DNA from: Streptomyces endocoffeicus
GTDB lineage: Bacteria > Actinomycetota > Actinomycetes > Streptomycetales > Streptomycetaceae
Length of the DNA stretch: 64,000 nt
Direction: 5' to 3'
NCBI RefSeq assembly: GCF_016741935.1
Contig: NZ_JAERRG010000016.1
Span: forward strand, 62,001-126,000
Shown in pieces: positions 16,671 to 24,974 of the stretch (the stretch's first letter is position 1; every line of letters begins with the position of its first letter). Under the pieces are notes generated by a model that worked only from the letters and a program-made list of their open reading frames with translations, was not told where the DNA came from and did not search any database. The position numbers and the translations under genes are program-made.

Positions 16671-16898
16671 TCAGGCGGCCTCTTCGGCGGCCGTGCGTGT
16701 GTCCTGCCAGCGCTTGACGGCGGCGGGGTCGTATCGCACGTGCTTGCCGACGCGGAATCCGGGCGGGCCGATGCGCTTCTTGCGCCAGGCGTAGACGGTC
16801 TCTTTCGAGACTTCGAACATCTCGGCGATGTCGTCGGGGGTGAGGTAGCGATCCGGGAGTCCGGCCCGCAGTGCGGTGATGGCGGCTGCCTCTGTCAT
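16671..16898 (-). CDS. xis: Excisionase / AlpA-type helix-turn-helix protein
   Basis: A 75-residue protein starting at the ATG (MTEAAAITALRAG) that has the RBS AGGAGGAA about seven bases upstream; a longer frame upstream lacks one. LTPDDIAEMFEVSKETVYAWRKKRIGPPGFRVGKHVRYDPAAVKRW is the MerR-like winged helix of excisionases. Directly upstream of int, it fits the directionality factor for excision. A cluster of TAGCGGATG repeats begins immediately upstream of it. Confidence 0.85.
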   Translation of the reverse strand: MTEAAAITALRAGLPDRYLTPDDIAEMFEVSKETVYAWRKKRIGPPGFRVGKHVRYDPAAVKRWQDTRTAAEEAA

Positions 16899-16952
16899 GT
16901 GGCGGTTCCTCCTACGCAGCGCGGCGGTCGGGGCGTTGGCCCCCTTCTCAGA

Positions 16953-17168
16953 CATCCGCTACATCCGCTACATCCGCTACACAGCAGGTCAGGGGCCTGT
17001 TCCGTGTAGCGGATGCGTGGGATGTAGCGGATAGGTGCCGCTATGCGCTGCGGGCGGCGGTGGAGGCCGTAGCGGTTCCGGCGGGGATGTAGCGGATGCC
17101 GGGCAGCTCTTCCGCTACATGTGCACCAGCGCTGACCTGGGGTGTAGCGGCTGTAGCGGCTGTAGCGG
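16953..17168. repeat. Iteron-like cluster of TAGCGGATG repeats
   Basis: Three CATCCGCTA units abut at 16953, 16962 and 16971. The opposite orientation follows as TAGCGGAT(G) at 17007, 17025 and 17090, with TAGCGG cores at 17145, 17154 and 17163 in exact 9-bp steps, plus partial copies at 17070 and 17111. The cluster spans the gap upstream of xis and the 3' end of the replication gene. It is a candidate replication origin, or a Xis/regulator binding array. Confidence 0.75.
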
Positions 17169-18297
17169 ACTTCTCCGGGGCCGGGGGGCAGTAGCGAAGC
17201 CAGGCGTCGGCGAGATCTTCGGCGTAGTAGCCCTTGGGCACCCCGCCGGCCGTGCGGATGGAGCGGGGCCGGATGGGCTTGTTGGCCGCGGTGACGTACT
17301 CGCCCAGCATCTTGGACAGCACGCGGGCGGTGAGCTCCTTGCCGTTGCCGTCCATGTCGCCCCAAGCGGCGTCTTCGATCGTGTGGAGGCATTCCAGGAT
17401 CGCGGCGGTGGGCATGCGGTCCGCGCCGCAGAACACCTTGTCGCGCAGGTCGGTGAGCAGTTGCACGCCTACGGACGCCTTGTCGCCCTCCTTGGCCGCG
17501 GCGACCAGTTCGAGGCATGCGGCGCGGGCCCGCTCGGGCCAGTGGCCACCGGCCGCGTCGGCGATGGCGAGCAGGGGCTCCCATACGTCCGCGGGCCGGT
17601 CGCTGATGCCCGCGGGCAGCTCCGGCCACGCGTTCTCCACCTGGTCGCGCACCTGGTCGGCCCACTTGGCGAGCCGGTCCCGCAGAGCGTGTCCCTGCTT
17701 CTCGTGGATGCGCTGCCTGTAGGGCGAGATCTTCTCGTTGGGGGCGCGCTTGCGCATGCGGATGATGACCGAGCGGGTCAGGATCGTGTCCGGGAGCGAG
17801 CCGAGTCCGGCCATGGCCACGGCACAGAAGGTCTGGAACTCGGTCGCTTCCTGGTTGGAGCCGTCGCCGACGCAGCGCAGGACGCCGACGCCCCGGCGGT
17901 GTCCTGCGTTGATGAAGCCCCGCAGGGACTCGTTGTCCCCGGCCTTGGGGCCGAAGATGGTGTCTACCTCATCGAACAGGACCGTGGGCAGGTTGTCGGT
18001 GTCGCCGACGGCTCGGTACATGGCGTTGGCGGTGGCGTGCGCGGCCACGAGCCGGTTGGGTACCAGCGTCTCCACGATCTCCAGCGCGCGGGACTTGCCC
18101 GAGCCGGGCTCGGGGGATAGGAACGCGATCCTGGGGGTGGAGTCGAAGGCGCTGATGAGGTGCGCGTGGGCGTCCCACAGCGTGACGGCCACGTACGCGT
18201 GCTCGCTGGGGAAGACGTTGAAGCGCCGGTGGTGGCGCTCGACCTCATCGAGCAGGGCCGCACCATCAATCGGCTCGGGTGTGGTGGTGGAGGTCAT
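17041..18297 (-). CDS. DUF3631-domain ATPase, replication-associated
   Basis: A 418-residue protein. The ATG (MTSTTTPEPIDGAALL) overlaps the upstream stop as ATGA. A Walker A motif (SPEPGSGKSRALEI, about residue 60) and Walker B (TVLFDEVDTIFG, about 105) precede the DUF3631 part. In AICEs this protein partners a prim-pol protein and is thought to be the replicative helicase/ATPase. Its Ala/Thr-rich C-terminal tail (ATAATAATPQ) is encoded by the 9-bp repeat array, so the array doubles as coding sequence. Confidence 0.8.
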   Translation of the reverse strand: MTSTTTPEPIDGAALLDEVERHHRRFNVFPSEHAYVAVTLWDAHAHLISAFDSTPRIAFLSPEPGSGKSRALEIVETLVPNRLVAAHATANAMYRAVGDTDNLPTVLFDEVDTIFGPKAGDNESLRGFINAGHRRGVGVLRCVGDGSNQEATEFQTFCAVAMAGLGSLPDTILTRSVIIRMRKRAPNEKISPYRQRIHEKQGHALRDRLAKWADQVRDQVENAWPELPAGISDRPADVWEPLLAIADAAGGHWPERARAACLELVAAAKEGDKASVGVQLLTDLRDKVFCGADRMPTAAILECLHTIEDAAWGDMDGNGKELTARVLSKMLGEYVTAANKPIRPRSIRTAGGVPKGYYAEDLADAWLRYCPPAPEKSATAATAATPQVSAGAHVAEELPGIRYIPAGTATASTAARSA

Positions 18298-18656
18298 GCG
18301 GCGGTCGCACCTTCCTGGGGAGTGCGGAGCGGGCAGGTGGTCTTGTGGGCTTCGTGGTCGGAGATGAGGGCGAGCACCCTGCGTCGGCCGACCGCGCTGC
18401 GGTCGCGTCCGCACGCGCATTTCGAGGTGGCGGTGGGGGTGGCTCGCCGGTCCGGCGGGGCGGTGATGTGGAGCCACGCGACGGGGTACCGGCCGTCGCC
18501 CTTCTGCTCGTCAGAGCGAAGAGCAGAAGGGACGGCCTTACGGCCGACGACTTTCGGCGCGCTACGGCCGGATGCGGCCGGGGCCGGTTCGGCGGTGCAC
18601 GGTCCCGTCGTGCTGTGAGGCTGGCCTTCCAAGGAGGGATGGGATCGGGCGCTCAT
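18294..18656 (-). CDS. Hypothetical protein with CxC pair (120 aa)
   Basis: It is embedded between the two replication genes with ATGA overlaps at both ends, which strongly supports translation. The product is basic, with a CACGRDRSAVGRRR stretch and two further cysteines (GPCTAEP, TTCPLRTP), compatible with zinc binding. No family recognised. A role in replication is inferred only from the operon position. Confidence 0.6.
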   Translation of the reverse strand: MSARSHPSLEGQPHSTTGPCTAEPAPAASGRSAPKVVGRKAVPSALRSDEQKGDGRYPVAWLHITAPPDRRATPTATSKCACGRDRSAVGRRRVLALISDHEAHKTTCPLRTPQEGATAA

Positions 18657-19555
18657 GCCGCATCCCGGGGCCGCGCCTTACGGATGGAGCTGTCCAGAGC
18701 GCTGCGGATCGTGGCGCGGCACTCGGCCGCGGTGAGTCCCCCCGTCTCTCCCGCCCCTTGGAATGCCTCCTCCACCACGTGCCGGGGGATGTCGCCCCAC
18801 GCGACGAAGCGCCCCACCTTGAAGGCACACCGGTTGAGAGTGGTGTTGCGCTGCTTGTCCGGCGCCGTGATGACCACGGCACACTCCTGCTCCAGCGCGG
18901 CCAGGGCTGCACGGCCCCCGTTGACCGCCGGGAGCTTGAGCGGCCCGGCAGGACGGGCGGGAGCCGGTTGGAGCAGCCGCAGCAGCCACGCGGGCAACGG
19001 GGCGACCACAGAGCCGTCTGTGGCCTCATACGGTCCGGCAGGGATGACGCTGCCCGCGGCGACCACGTACCCGCCCCAGGCACGGGTATCGACCAGAGGC
19101 GCGATGGTGCCTGCGGTATTGGTCAGCCGGACGCCGGGCGGCGCGGTGAAGTACAGGTGTGTTCCACCGCTCGCGGTCCGGGTGCGGTAGGTGGTGGGCA
19201 CGGCGTGTCCGGCGCGCTCGCAGAGCGCCGCAAAAGTCGTCGCGCCGCAAGGCGCGTCCGAACTGCTCTTGTCCTTGGGCACGTCGAGGTCGACCACGAC
19301 CAGCCCGGACGGGCCGGTGGCGATGCCGACGTTGAACGGAGCGCGCGACCATGCGGCGCGGATGCGGCCGGGGTCGGTGGTAGCGCGCTGTTCCCACTTG
19401 CGGTGACCGGCGGCGCACTCACCGGTGCGGGCGCAGGCCGCCTCACCGTGCAGGACCGGGCGCTTGGTGCCGGCGCGGAGCGGGAAGACACGCCAACCGC
19501 GCTCGGCAGCGTCCAGGGCCGCACGAAGCAGCGCGGAGCGGGCTTCATGGGTCAT
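18653..19555 (-). CDS. Bifunctional DNA primase/polymerase (prim-pol)
   Basis: A 300-residue protein beginning MTHEARSALLRAALDAAERGWRVFPL, typical of the prim-pol N-terminal domain; this ATG is chosen for its RBS GGAGGT, rather than one five codons upstream. The catalytic acidic residues sit in NVGIATGPSGLVVVDLDVP, and the SGGTHLYF motif follows. It should prime and extend DNA during element replication, together with the DUF3631 ATPase downstream. This replaces the RepSA system used by the first element. Confidence 0.88.
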   Translation of the reverse strand: MTHEARSALLRAALDAAERGWRVFPLRAGTKRPVLHGEAACARTGECAAGHRKWEQRATTDPGRIRAAWSRAPFNVGIATGPSGLVVVDLDVPKDKSSSDAPCGATTFAALCERAGHAVPTTYRTRTASGGTHLYFTAPPGVRLTNTAGTIAPLVDTRAWGGYVVAAGSVIPAGPYEATDGSVVAPLPAWLLRLLQPAPARPAGPLKLPAVNGGRAALAALEQECAVVITAPDKQRNTTLNRCAFKVGRFVAWGDIPRHVVEEAFQGAGETGGLTAAECRATIRSALDSSIRKARPRDAA

Positions 19556-19643
19556 GCTGGATACCTCCAACAGGTCTGTTGTGGACTGGTTGGCCGGGGC
19601 GACCGCGTGTCTTTGGCGAGAGGTGCGGTCGCCCCGGGCGTGG

Positions 19644-19964
19644 TCAGAAGGGCGGTTCGTCGCTGTAGCCGGGCCGGTTGCGGCGGCGGAAGCGGCCGGT
19701 GTCGGCCCACTTCGGCAGCCGCAGCCTCACCAGCGGCAGGAACGGCGCACAGTCGCAGCCCTCGAAGTCCGGCTCTTCGGGGTCGCAGGCGCTGCCGGTC
19801 ATCACCCAGCCGTCACCCCCGCAGGTGAGGCAGCCGGGGTCCGGCAGCCGGTGAACGCCGACCATGGGCCGTGGCCCGATAGGGCGCTTGCCGATCGGGT
19901 GAGAGAACCACGCCACGTGGTAGCGGATCTCCAGCCGTCGGCGGGCCAGGGAACGGCGGATCAT
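19644..19964 (-). CDS. Hypothetical Cys-rich protein (106 aa)
   Basis: It starts on an ATGA overlap with the kinase-like gene upstream. The central part DPGCLTCGGDGWVMTGSACDP...CDCAPFLPL has five cysteines in a DnaJ-like CxxCxG arrangement, so a zinc knuckle is likely. The N-terminus is very basic (MIRRSLARRRLEIRYHVAW). Small proteins of this type are common in Streptomyces AICEs; function unknown. Confidence 0.65.
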   Translation of the reverse strand: MIRRSLARRRLEIRYHVAWFSHPIGKRPIGPRPMVGVHRLPDPGCLTCGGDGWVMTGSACDPEEPDFEGCDCAPFLPLVRLRLPKWADTGRFRRRNRPGYSDEPPF

Positions 19965-20461
19965 GCGGTTCGCCCTTCAAGGTGTGCCGGATCCGGCACG
20001 AGGCTGACGGTGTGGATGTCGGTGAATCCCTCGGCGGCCAACTGCTCGGCTGTGGGGGTCATCTGGTGCAGCTCGCGCAGCACGTGCTGCGGGACCTGGC
20101 GGGCACGGTTGGTGTTGCGTGCATGGCAGATGTCCAGCGGCAGATCGAAGAGGATGGCCACGGCGGGGCGCTGGTAGTAGCGGGCGCGGGCGAGGAGTCC
20201 GGCGCGGACGTGGGGCAGCACGTTGGTGCTGTCCACGACGGTGGTCAGGCCGCGTGCGAGCCGGGCCTCCAGTAGGAGGTTTTGGATCTGGGCTGCGGTG
20301 GGGGTGGCGGACTGGTCGGCGGCGTCGTCGGTCGCCATCTGGCGGTAGTCGTCCAGGCACAGACGGCCGGTGGGGAAGTGACGGCGGGCGTAGGTGGTTT
20401 TGCCCGCTCCAGGGGGGCCGACCAGGGCGATGAGGCTTCCTGAGAGGTGCGGAGCTTCCAT
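19961..20461 (-). CDS. P-loop kinase-like ATP-binding protein (166 aa)
   Basis: The ATG giving MEAPHLSGSLIALVGPPGAGKTTYARRHF is chosen because the Walker A motif then lies near the N-terminus as in polynucleotide-kinase-like AAA proteins. Later motifs are LCLDDYR and TTVVDSTNVLPHVR (Walker B-like) and a lid ARNTNRARQVPQHVL. The family phosphorylates nucleic-acid ends or small substrates; the target here is unknown. It is coupled to the Cys-rich gene downstream. Confidence 0.8.
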   Translation of the reverse strand: MEAPHLSGSLIALVGPPGAGKTTYARRHFPTGRLCLDDYRQMATDDAADQSATPTAAQIQNLLLEARLARGLTTVVDSTNVLPHVRAGLLARARYYQRPAVAILFDLPLDICHARNTNRARQVPQHVLRELHQMTPTAEQLAAEGFTDIHTVSLVPDPAHLEGRTA

Positions 20462-20475
20462 GTGACTGGCGTTCC

Positions 20476-20787
20476 TCACTTCTTGGAGTGGAAGAGCTTG
20501 AGGGTGATGCCGCCGACGCCGATGGGTCCGGCGGTGGCGCCGGCGATGGCGGTTGCGGTGTGGGTGGCGACGTCGAGCAGCCAGCACAGGGCGGCGGCCA
20601 GTCCCCAGCCTCCGGCGACGACCGCTCCGGCGATGGCGAACGGGATCAGGACGCGCTGCCACGGGAAGCCGGTCGGGTCGGTGTCGTTGACGACGATGAC
20701 GACCGGCTGTCCGGTGGCCTGAGCGCGCTGGAAGACGTCGGCGGGTATGTGCGGGGCCATCTGGCCGGGTGGGGTGTGCTGGCTCAT
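20476..20787 (-). CDS. Small membrane protein (103 aa)
   Basis: A hydrophilic N-terminus (MSQHTPPGQMAPHIPADVFQ) followed by two hydrophobic segments, about residues 46-68 and 72-95, and a short basic tail (KLFHSKK). It lies between tra and the kinase-like gene in the transfer transcript, so an Spd-like role is plausible. No named family recognised. Confidence 0.65.
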   Translation of the reverse strand: MSQHTPPGQMAPHIPADVFQRAQATGQPVVIVVNDTDPTGFPWQRVLIPFAIAGAVVAGGWGLAAALCWLLDVATHTATAIAGATAGPIGVGGITLKLFHSKK

Positions 20788-20858
20788 TTCTGGCTCCTTC
20801 GGCGTGTACCGCGGGCCCGCGCCGACAGGTGGCGCGGGCCCGTGCGGTGGGTGGTGTG

Positions 20859-20924
20859 CTTGTCGTCTCTCTTGTCGTGCGGCTTGTCGTCTGGCTTGTC
20901 GCTTGTCTTGTCTTGTCGCTTGTC
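20859..20924 (-). repeat. CGACAAGC direct repeats downstream of tra (clt candidate)
   Basis: Eight GACAAG cores on the minus strand begin (plus-strand coordinates of CTTGTC) at 20859, 20871, 20883, 20895, 20902, 20907, 20912 and 20919; the first four are in exact 12-bp steps. An inverted copy is at 21002-21009. In Streptomyces plasmids the TraB winged-helix domain binds such 8-bp repeats in the clt locus. Nothing else convincing is encoded in 20788-21010. Confidence 0.7.
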
Positions 20925-21010
20925 GCCTCGCAGGTCACAAGCCGTTCCCGGGCCTCCTGACCCGCCCCGGGGGGCCTGTTGTTCGGTGCGGGCCGACAGG
21001 CGACAAGCGA

Positions 21011-23116
21011 TCAGTTCTCGGGGGCGTGTTGGCGGTGGACGTAGCGGGCCTTGGTGCCCTCCCCGACCCGTACGGCGGTGCCGTTGTCCACCCATGTCTT
21101 GAGCCAGCCGACGACCGTCTGACGGGTCGTGCCGTGGGCGTCGGCGAGCGCGCGGGCGATGGCGGATGCTCCGGTGCCCTCGGTGCCGGCGGCGAGCAAC
21201 AGCGCGAGCGCTTCCCGCTGCGCCGGGCTGTCCTGCTCACCCCGCAGCGCGGACAGGTTCAGCCCACCCCGATCAGCCGGGGGAGCGTCCGAGTCGGGGG
21301 CATTCGGGTCGGGAGCGGTGGCGAACTGGGCATCGATCTCGGCACGGAAACGGCGCAGCACCTCGTCTTCCGGCGAGTCCTGCCCGCTGTCCTGCTCGCC
21401 TTGCAGCGCGGACAACTTCAGCCCCGGCCCGGCAGGAGCGTTGTCGGCGCCCTCGTCGGTGCGGGGGGTGTGGTCGCGCATCCATCCGATCCGGTCGGCG
21501 TCCCAGCGGCGGGTGTAGGCGGGCCCGGCAGCCTTGGCGGACAGCTTGTCCAGGACGGGGTGCCGGTCGGATGTGGCGGCGATGATCTCCCGGATTTGGT
21601 TCGGCAGGACGCGCCAGGTCTTGAACAGCGCGGCCGGGGACTCCGGGGTGCCCATGAATCCTGAGCCCTTGTAGGGGGCTTGGTCCACGCGCAGGCCGCG
21701 GGTGCCGGGGAACATCTTGCTCAGGTCCATGCCCTCGGTCTCGCCGCCGGTGAGGGCGACGCGGACCTTGGCTTCCCGGCGGATCATCAGGTTGCCCAGG
21801 ACGCTGCTGGTGGCTCCGAGCGCGGTCAGCACGGTGCGAAGGCCCATGGCGCGGGCGATCCGGATGACTTCCAGGATCTTCTCGCCGAGCTTGCGCATCT
21901 GCCGGTCGGTGCTGGCCAGGATCTCCGCGCCCTCATCGATGACGAGCATGATCTGAGGGATGGCCGGGCTGATCGGCAGCAGGTCCGTGTTCGCCTTGGC
22001 GAGCAGGTCCTGGTAGCCCATCTTGCGCTGCTTGGCGACCCGTACCGCCGCGTCCAGCATGGTCACGGCTTCGTCGTAGGTACCGGCGAGCCAGTCCACA
22101 CCCGGCCGGACCGGCTTGCCCTCCGGGGTGTGGATCTCGCCGTTGAGTGCGGGCAGGACCCAGGGCAGGCCCGCCGAGCCGGCGTTGAGGTCGATCACCC
22201 ACGTGAGCATGTCTTCGGCGCGGGCGAATCCGGCGAGGATCGCGTGAACCATGTTGGTCTTGCCCGATCCGGTCGGGCCGACGACCAGCGCGCACTGTTC
22301 GCGCAGGTACGCGCGGATCTGGTCGGCGTTGGTCCGGTAGCCCCACGGGATGCCCGTCATCACCGACAGCGGCCCGTAGTCGGCTGGGTAGGTGCGTTCC
22401 TCTTCCAGGACGTTGACGGTGGTGACGTCCATGATGGTCCGGCCCTGGTGGATGCCGGGGGCGGCGGTGGCGGTGCAGCCGTGCGGCAGCCGGGCATCAG
22501 CGGAGAGCTGCACGGAGTACTGGGCGATGCGGTCGTAGGTGATGCCGCCCTGCGGTTCCAGGTCCAGGGAGTACCCGGCCCCGGTCTCCCACTTCTCCAC
22601 GCCGAGCACGCGCACGGTGATGTTGCAGATCCGCCGGATCCGCTCCACCCATTCCGCGGCGATCTCCCGGCGCTCTGCGGAGAGTTCTTGGGCGATCTGG
22701 CGCTGCTCGGCCGCGATGGCTTCCTCCTCACGGGCCTCCTCGAACAGGGCGGTGGACCGTGCGGCAGCGCCGATCCCGACCCCGATCGTGGCCAGCGACC
22801 CCAGGGCGGCCCAGGTCAGCGGGCCGTGGGTCATGGCCCACGTGGTCCACCCGGCCCCGACGAGCCAGGAGGCGGCGCGGGTGGCCAGGGTGCGGCCGGC
22901 GTTGCGCACGCGCAGCCCGACGACGGTGTGGCCGAGGGCGCCGGCGGCTCCGACCGCGAGTGCCCAGGTGGGTGGCATGGAGGTGGCGGCGCCGGTGGTG
23001 GCGACGGCGAAGGCTCCGGTGGTCGCGGACAGGGCGCCGGTCACGGGTCCGTGACCGGCAGCCCAGTCCAGCACCGGGCCACTGCGCTGCTGTTTGGCGG
23101 TGGCGGTGCTGCTCAT
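21011..23116 (-). CDS. TraB-like FtsK/SpoIIIE DNA translocase
   Basis: A 701-residue protein. Residues about 20-125 hold three or four hydrophobic segments, then a charged helical region (EEAREEEAIAAEQRQIAQEL). The motor domain has Walker A VVGPTGSGKTN near residue 280 and Walker B IMLVIDEGAEIL near 390. A Gln/Asp-rich linker with two LKLSALQGEQDS / LNLSALRGEQDS repeats leads to a C-terminal winged helix (about 615-700). This is the organisation of conjugative TraB, which forms a hexameric pore and recognises clt repeats. It follows the Spd-like gene at two bases distance. Confidence 0.9.
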   Translation of the reverse strand: MSSTATAKQQRSGPVLDWAAGHGPVTGALSATTGAFAVATTGAATSMPPTWALAVGAAGALGHTVVGLRVRNAGRTLATRAASWLVGAGWTTWAMTHGPLTWAALGSLATIGVGIGAAARSTALFEEAREEEAIAAEQRQIAQELSAERREIAAEWVERIRRICNITVRVLGVEKWETGAGYSLDLEPQGGITYDRIAQYSVQLSADARLPHGCTATAAPGIHQGRTIMDVTTVNVLEEERTYPADYGPLSVMTGIPWGYRTNADQIRAYLREQCALVVGPTGSGKTNMVHAILAGFARAEDMLTWVIDLNAGSAGLPWVLPALNGEIHTPEGKPVRPGVDWLAGTYDEAVTMLDAAVRVAKQRKMGYQDLLAKANTDLLPISPAIPQIMLVIDEGAEILASTDRQMRKLGEKILEVIRIARAMGLRTVLTALGATSSVLGNLMIRREAKVRVALTGGETEGMDLSKMFPGTRGLRVDQAPYKGSGFMGTPESPAALFKTWRVLPNQIREIIAATSDRHPVLDKLSAKAAGPAYTRRWDADRIGWMRDHTPRTDEGADNAPAGPGLKLSALQGEQDSGQDSPEDEVLRRFRAEIDAQFATAPDPNAPDSDAPPADRGGLNLSALRGEQDSPAQREALALLLAAGTEGTGASAIARALADAHGTTRQTVVGWLKTWVDNGTAVRVGEGTKARYVHRQHAPEN

Positions 23117-23118
23117 CT

Positions 23119-24705
23119 TTAGACGTTCCAGCCCTTCTCTGCCTGGTGGCCGTTGCGGGGGTCCTCGTGGCGGGCGATGTCCTGTGCGTGGACCTGCCGG
23201 AACAGCGGGCCCATGTCCTCGGCGACGGCGACGGTGCTCATCAGGGCGCCGAAGATGTCGTTGAAGCCGGACGCGACCTCCTTCTCCAGCGGGAACTCGC
23301 CATCGGAGCGCTCGGCGAGGATCTTCATCACGTTCGCCACGCTGGTCAGCGCGGCCGGGAGCCCCTCGACCATGGCCAGGATCTCCATGGCGTTGTCGGG
23401 GTCGTAGGAGTGGGCGGCCTGCTCCATCTCGGCCGCGGTCTCTTCGAACTGGAAACCGGACACGTGCTCTCCTTCACTCACCTGGGTCTGGGGTGTGGTG
23501 CCGGTGGGAACCTTGGCCGCGGGCCGCTCCACGCTGTCCGCGACGTCTTCCGTGCCGTCCTCGGTGGCCTCCGCGTCGGCGGCGTCCTCCTGCTCGCGCA
23601 GGTTCTGACGGGTGGTCTCGTCCCGTGCGACGCGCTGCTCGGTGGCCGTGCGGACCATCCGCCAGTACAGGCGGCGACCGGGGTACATCAACCACGGGAT
23701 ATCGAACTTGCGGCCGAGCGGGGTGGTCAGGCAGCCCAGCAGACCCACCGGCAGGGCGAGCAGGGCCGCCATCAGGCGACGCCCGTGGAAGCGGGCCGCG
23801 GACCGCCGCAACGCCCGTCGGGCAGCCTTCCGGGCCGGGGCCTTACGGACTGCCGCCCGCTGCGCCGCCACATCGGCGCCGGTCTTGGCATCCCGCCGGG
23901 CGCGGTGCTTGGCGATGGCCGCATCCCGCGCGGCACGAGCCTTACGGACGGCACCGCCCAGCAGGCCACCGCCGGAACTCCCGCGCTTGCCCAGCCGGTT
24001 GTTGCCGGCGGCGGCTTTGGCGTTGCGGCGGGCGTCGGCGACCGCGCGGCGGGCCGCGGTGGTCTGCGCCCGCTGGTCCCCGCGGGATCCGGCCGCGGCC
24101 TGCTGCGAGGCCCGCAGACCCCGTATCTGCCCGACCCTGCCAGCGCTCTTCCCCGCGCTGCCGGATGCGTGCTGGGACGCGCCGTGTCCGGCCTTGCCCA
24201 GGGTCTTGCCGCTGGTGGACGCGCCACCGTGGCGTGCGGCGGGGCGGTTGCCGGATCGGTGCCGCCCCGGCATAGCGCCCGTGCGGCCCGTACGAGAGCC
24301 ACCCGGACGGCTCCCCATCCGGCCACCGCCGAACGTGCCGCTACGGTGCAGGCCCGCAGTGCGGGCAGCGCTACGGCCGGCGGCGCGGGCGGCGGTCCGC
24401 CGGGCGGTCCGGCGGGGGTTGGGTTTGCGGGAGCGGGCGGCGGCCACGGTGGCCAGGACGACGGCGCCGGTGGCGGCGACCATGGCGCCGACCGGTCCGC
24501 CGACCAGGCCGGCGGACGCGACCGCGCCGATCGTGGTGTTCGCGCTGGCCGTAGCCAGCGGCACCACGGGCCACCCGCCCGGGGTGTGCTCCACCCCGGA
24601 CGCAGCGGCGGGGGCCGGGGTGGGTGTCGGCTCGGGTGGTTTCTCGACCGGCGGCGCGGTAGCGGTCTGGGGGGCTGCTACCGCTTCGGTGCTGGTGTCG
24701 GTCAT
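23119..24705 (-). CDS. SpdB-like transfer membrane protein (528 aa)
   Basis: The order is: Pro/Ala-rich cytoplasmic start, a hydrophobic pair at about residues 60-90 (GAVASAGLVGGPVGAMVAATGAVVL), a very basic Arg/Ala/Gly-rich region of about 220 residues, another hydrophobic segment (LMAALLALPVGLLGCLTTPLG, about 325) and an acidic C-terminal domain. This resembles SpdB-type proteins that interact with TraB during intramycelial spread. The Arg-rich part could contact DNA. It has a strong RBS (AAGGAG) and lies directly upstream of tra. Confidence 0.75.
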   Translation of the reverse strand: MTDTSTEAVAAPQTATAPPVEKPPEPTPTPAPAAASGVEHTPGGWPVVPLATASANTTIGAVASAGLVGGPVGAMVAATGAVVLATVAAARSRKPNPRRTARRTAARAAGRSAARTAGLHRSGTFGGGRMGSRPGGSRTGRTGAMPGRHRSGNRPAARHGGASTSGKTLGKAGHGASQHASGSAGKSAGRVGQIRGLRASQQAAAGSRGDQRAQTTAARRAVADARRNAKAAAGNNRLGKRGSSGGGLLGGAVRKARAARDAAIAKHRARRDAKTGADVAAQRAAVRKAPARKAARRALRRSAARFHGRRLMAALLALPVGLLGCLTTPLGRKFDIPWLMYPGRRLYWRMVRTATEQRVARDETTRQNLREQEDAADAEATEDGTEDVADSVERPAAKVPTGTTPQTQVSEGEHVSGFQFEETAAEMEQAAHSYDPDNAMEILAMVEGLPAALTSVANVMKILAERSDGEFPLEKEVASGFNDIFGALMSTVAVAEDMGPLFRQVHAQDIARHEDPRNGHQAEKGWNV

Positions 24706-24801
24706 GCTGACAGCACTCCTTGTCTGAAGGGAGCGCAGAGCCCGGACGCACGCTTTGGCCGGCCGCGTCCGGGCGACTGCTGAAACAGGGATGGCGCAGG
24801 A

Positions 24802-24974
24802 CTACTGGTGACGCGGGTGGGCGGCGGCGATCTCCTGCCACCGGCGGGACTCGCAGCGCTGGCGCCGGTCAGCCGGACCATGAAGTCGCAGCCGCGGTCC
24901 GGGCAGCGGTGCGTGACCGCGCGGGAGACGCCCGTGAGCTGGTGGATGGTGTCGCGGAAGGCCAGTCGGGTTGG
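24802..24974 (-). pseudogene. Degraded small transfer-region gene
   Basis: Directly after the stop of the upstream gene, the same frame reads TRLAFRDTIHQLTGVSRAVTHRC, then CDFMVRLTGASAA, but no ATG or GTG precedes it. The expected ending SRRWQEIAAAHPRHQ (stop) is found one frame over. A single missing base in the sequence around GCTGCGAGTCCC would join them. The gene seems to have lost both its start codon and its frame. I recognise the motif as a small protein found at this place in related elements. Confidence 0.55.

Noticed and set aside
16953..17168. A CRISPR array
   Set aside because: The units are only 9 bp, occur in both orientations and lack spacers of constant length; no cas genes are present.
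20784..21095. A 103-codon minus-strand frame with DKxxDK repeats
   Set aside because: Its first third is the shadow of the tra 3' end and there is no internal start or RBS. The DK repeats are better explained as the GACAAG DNA repeats.
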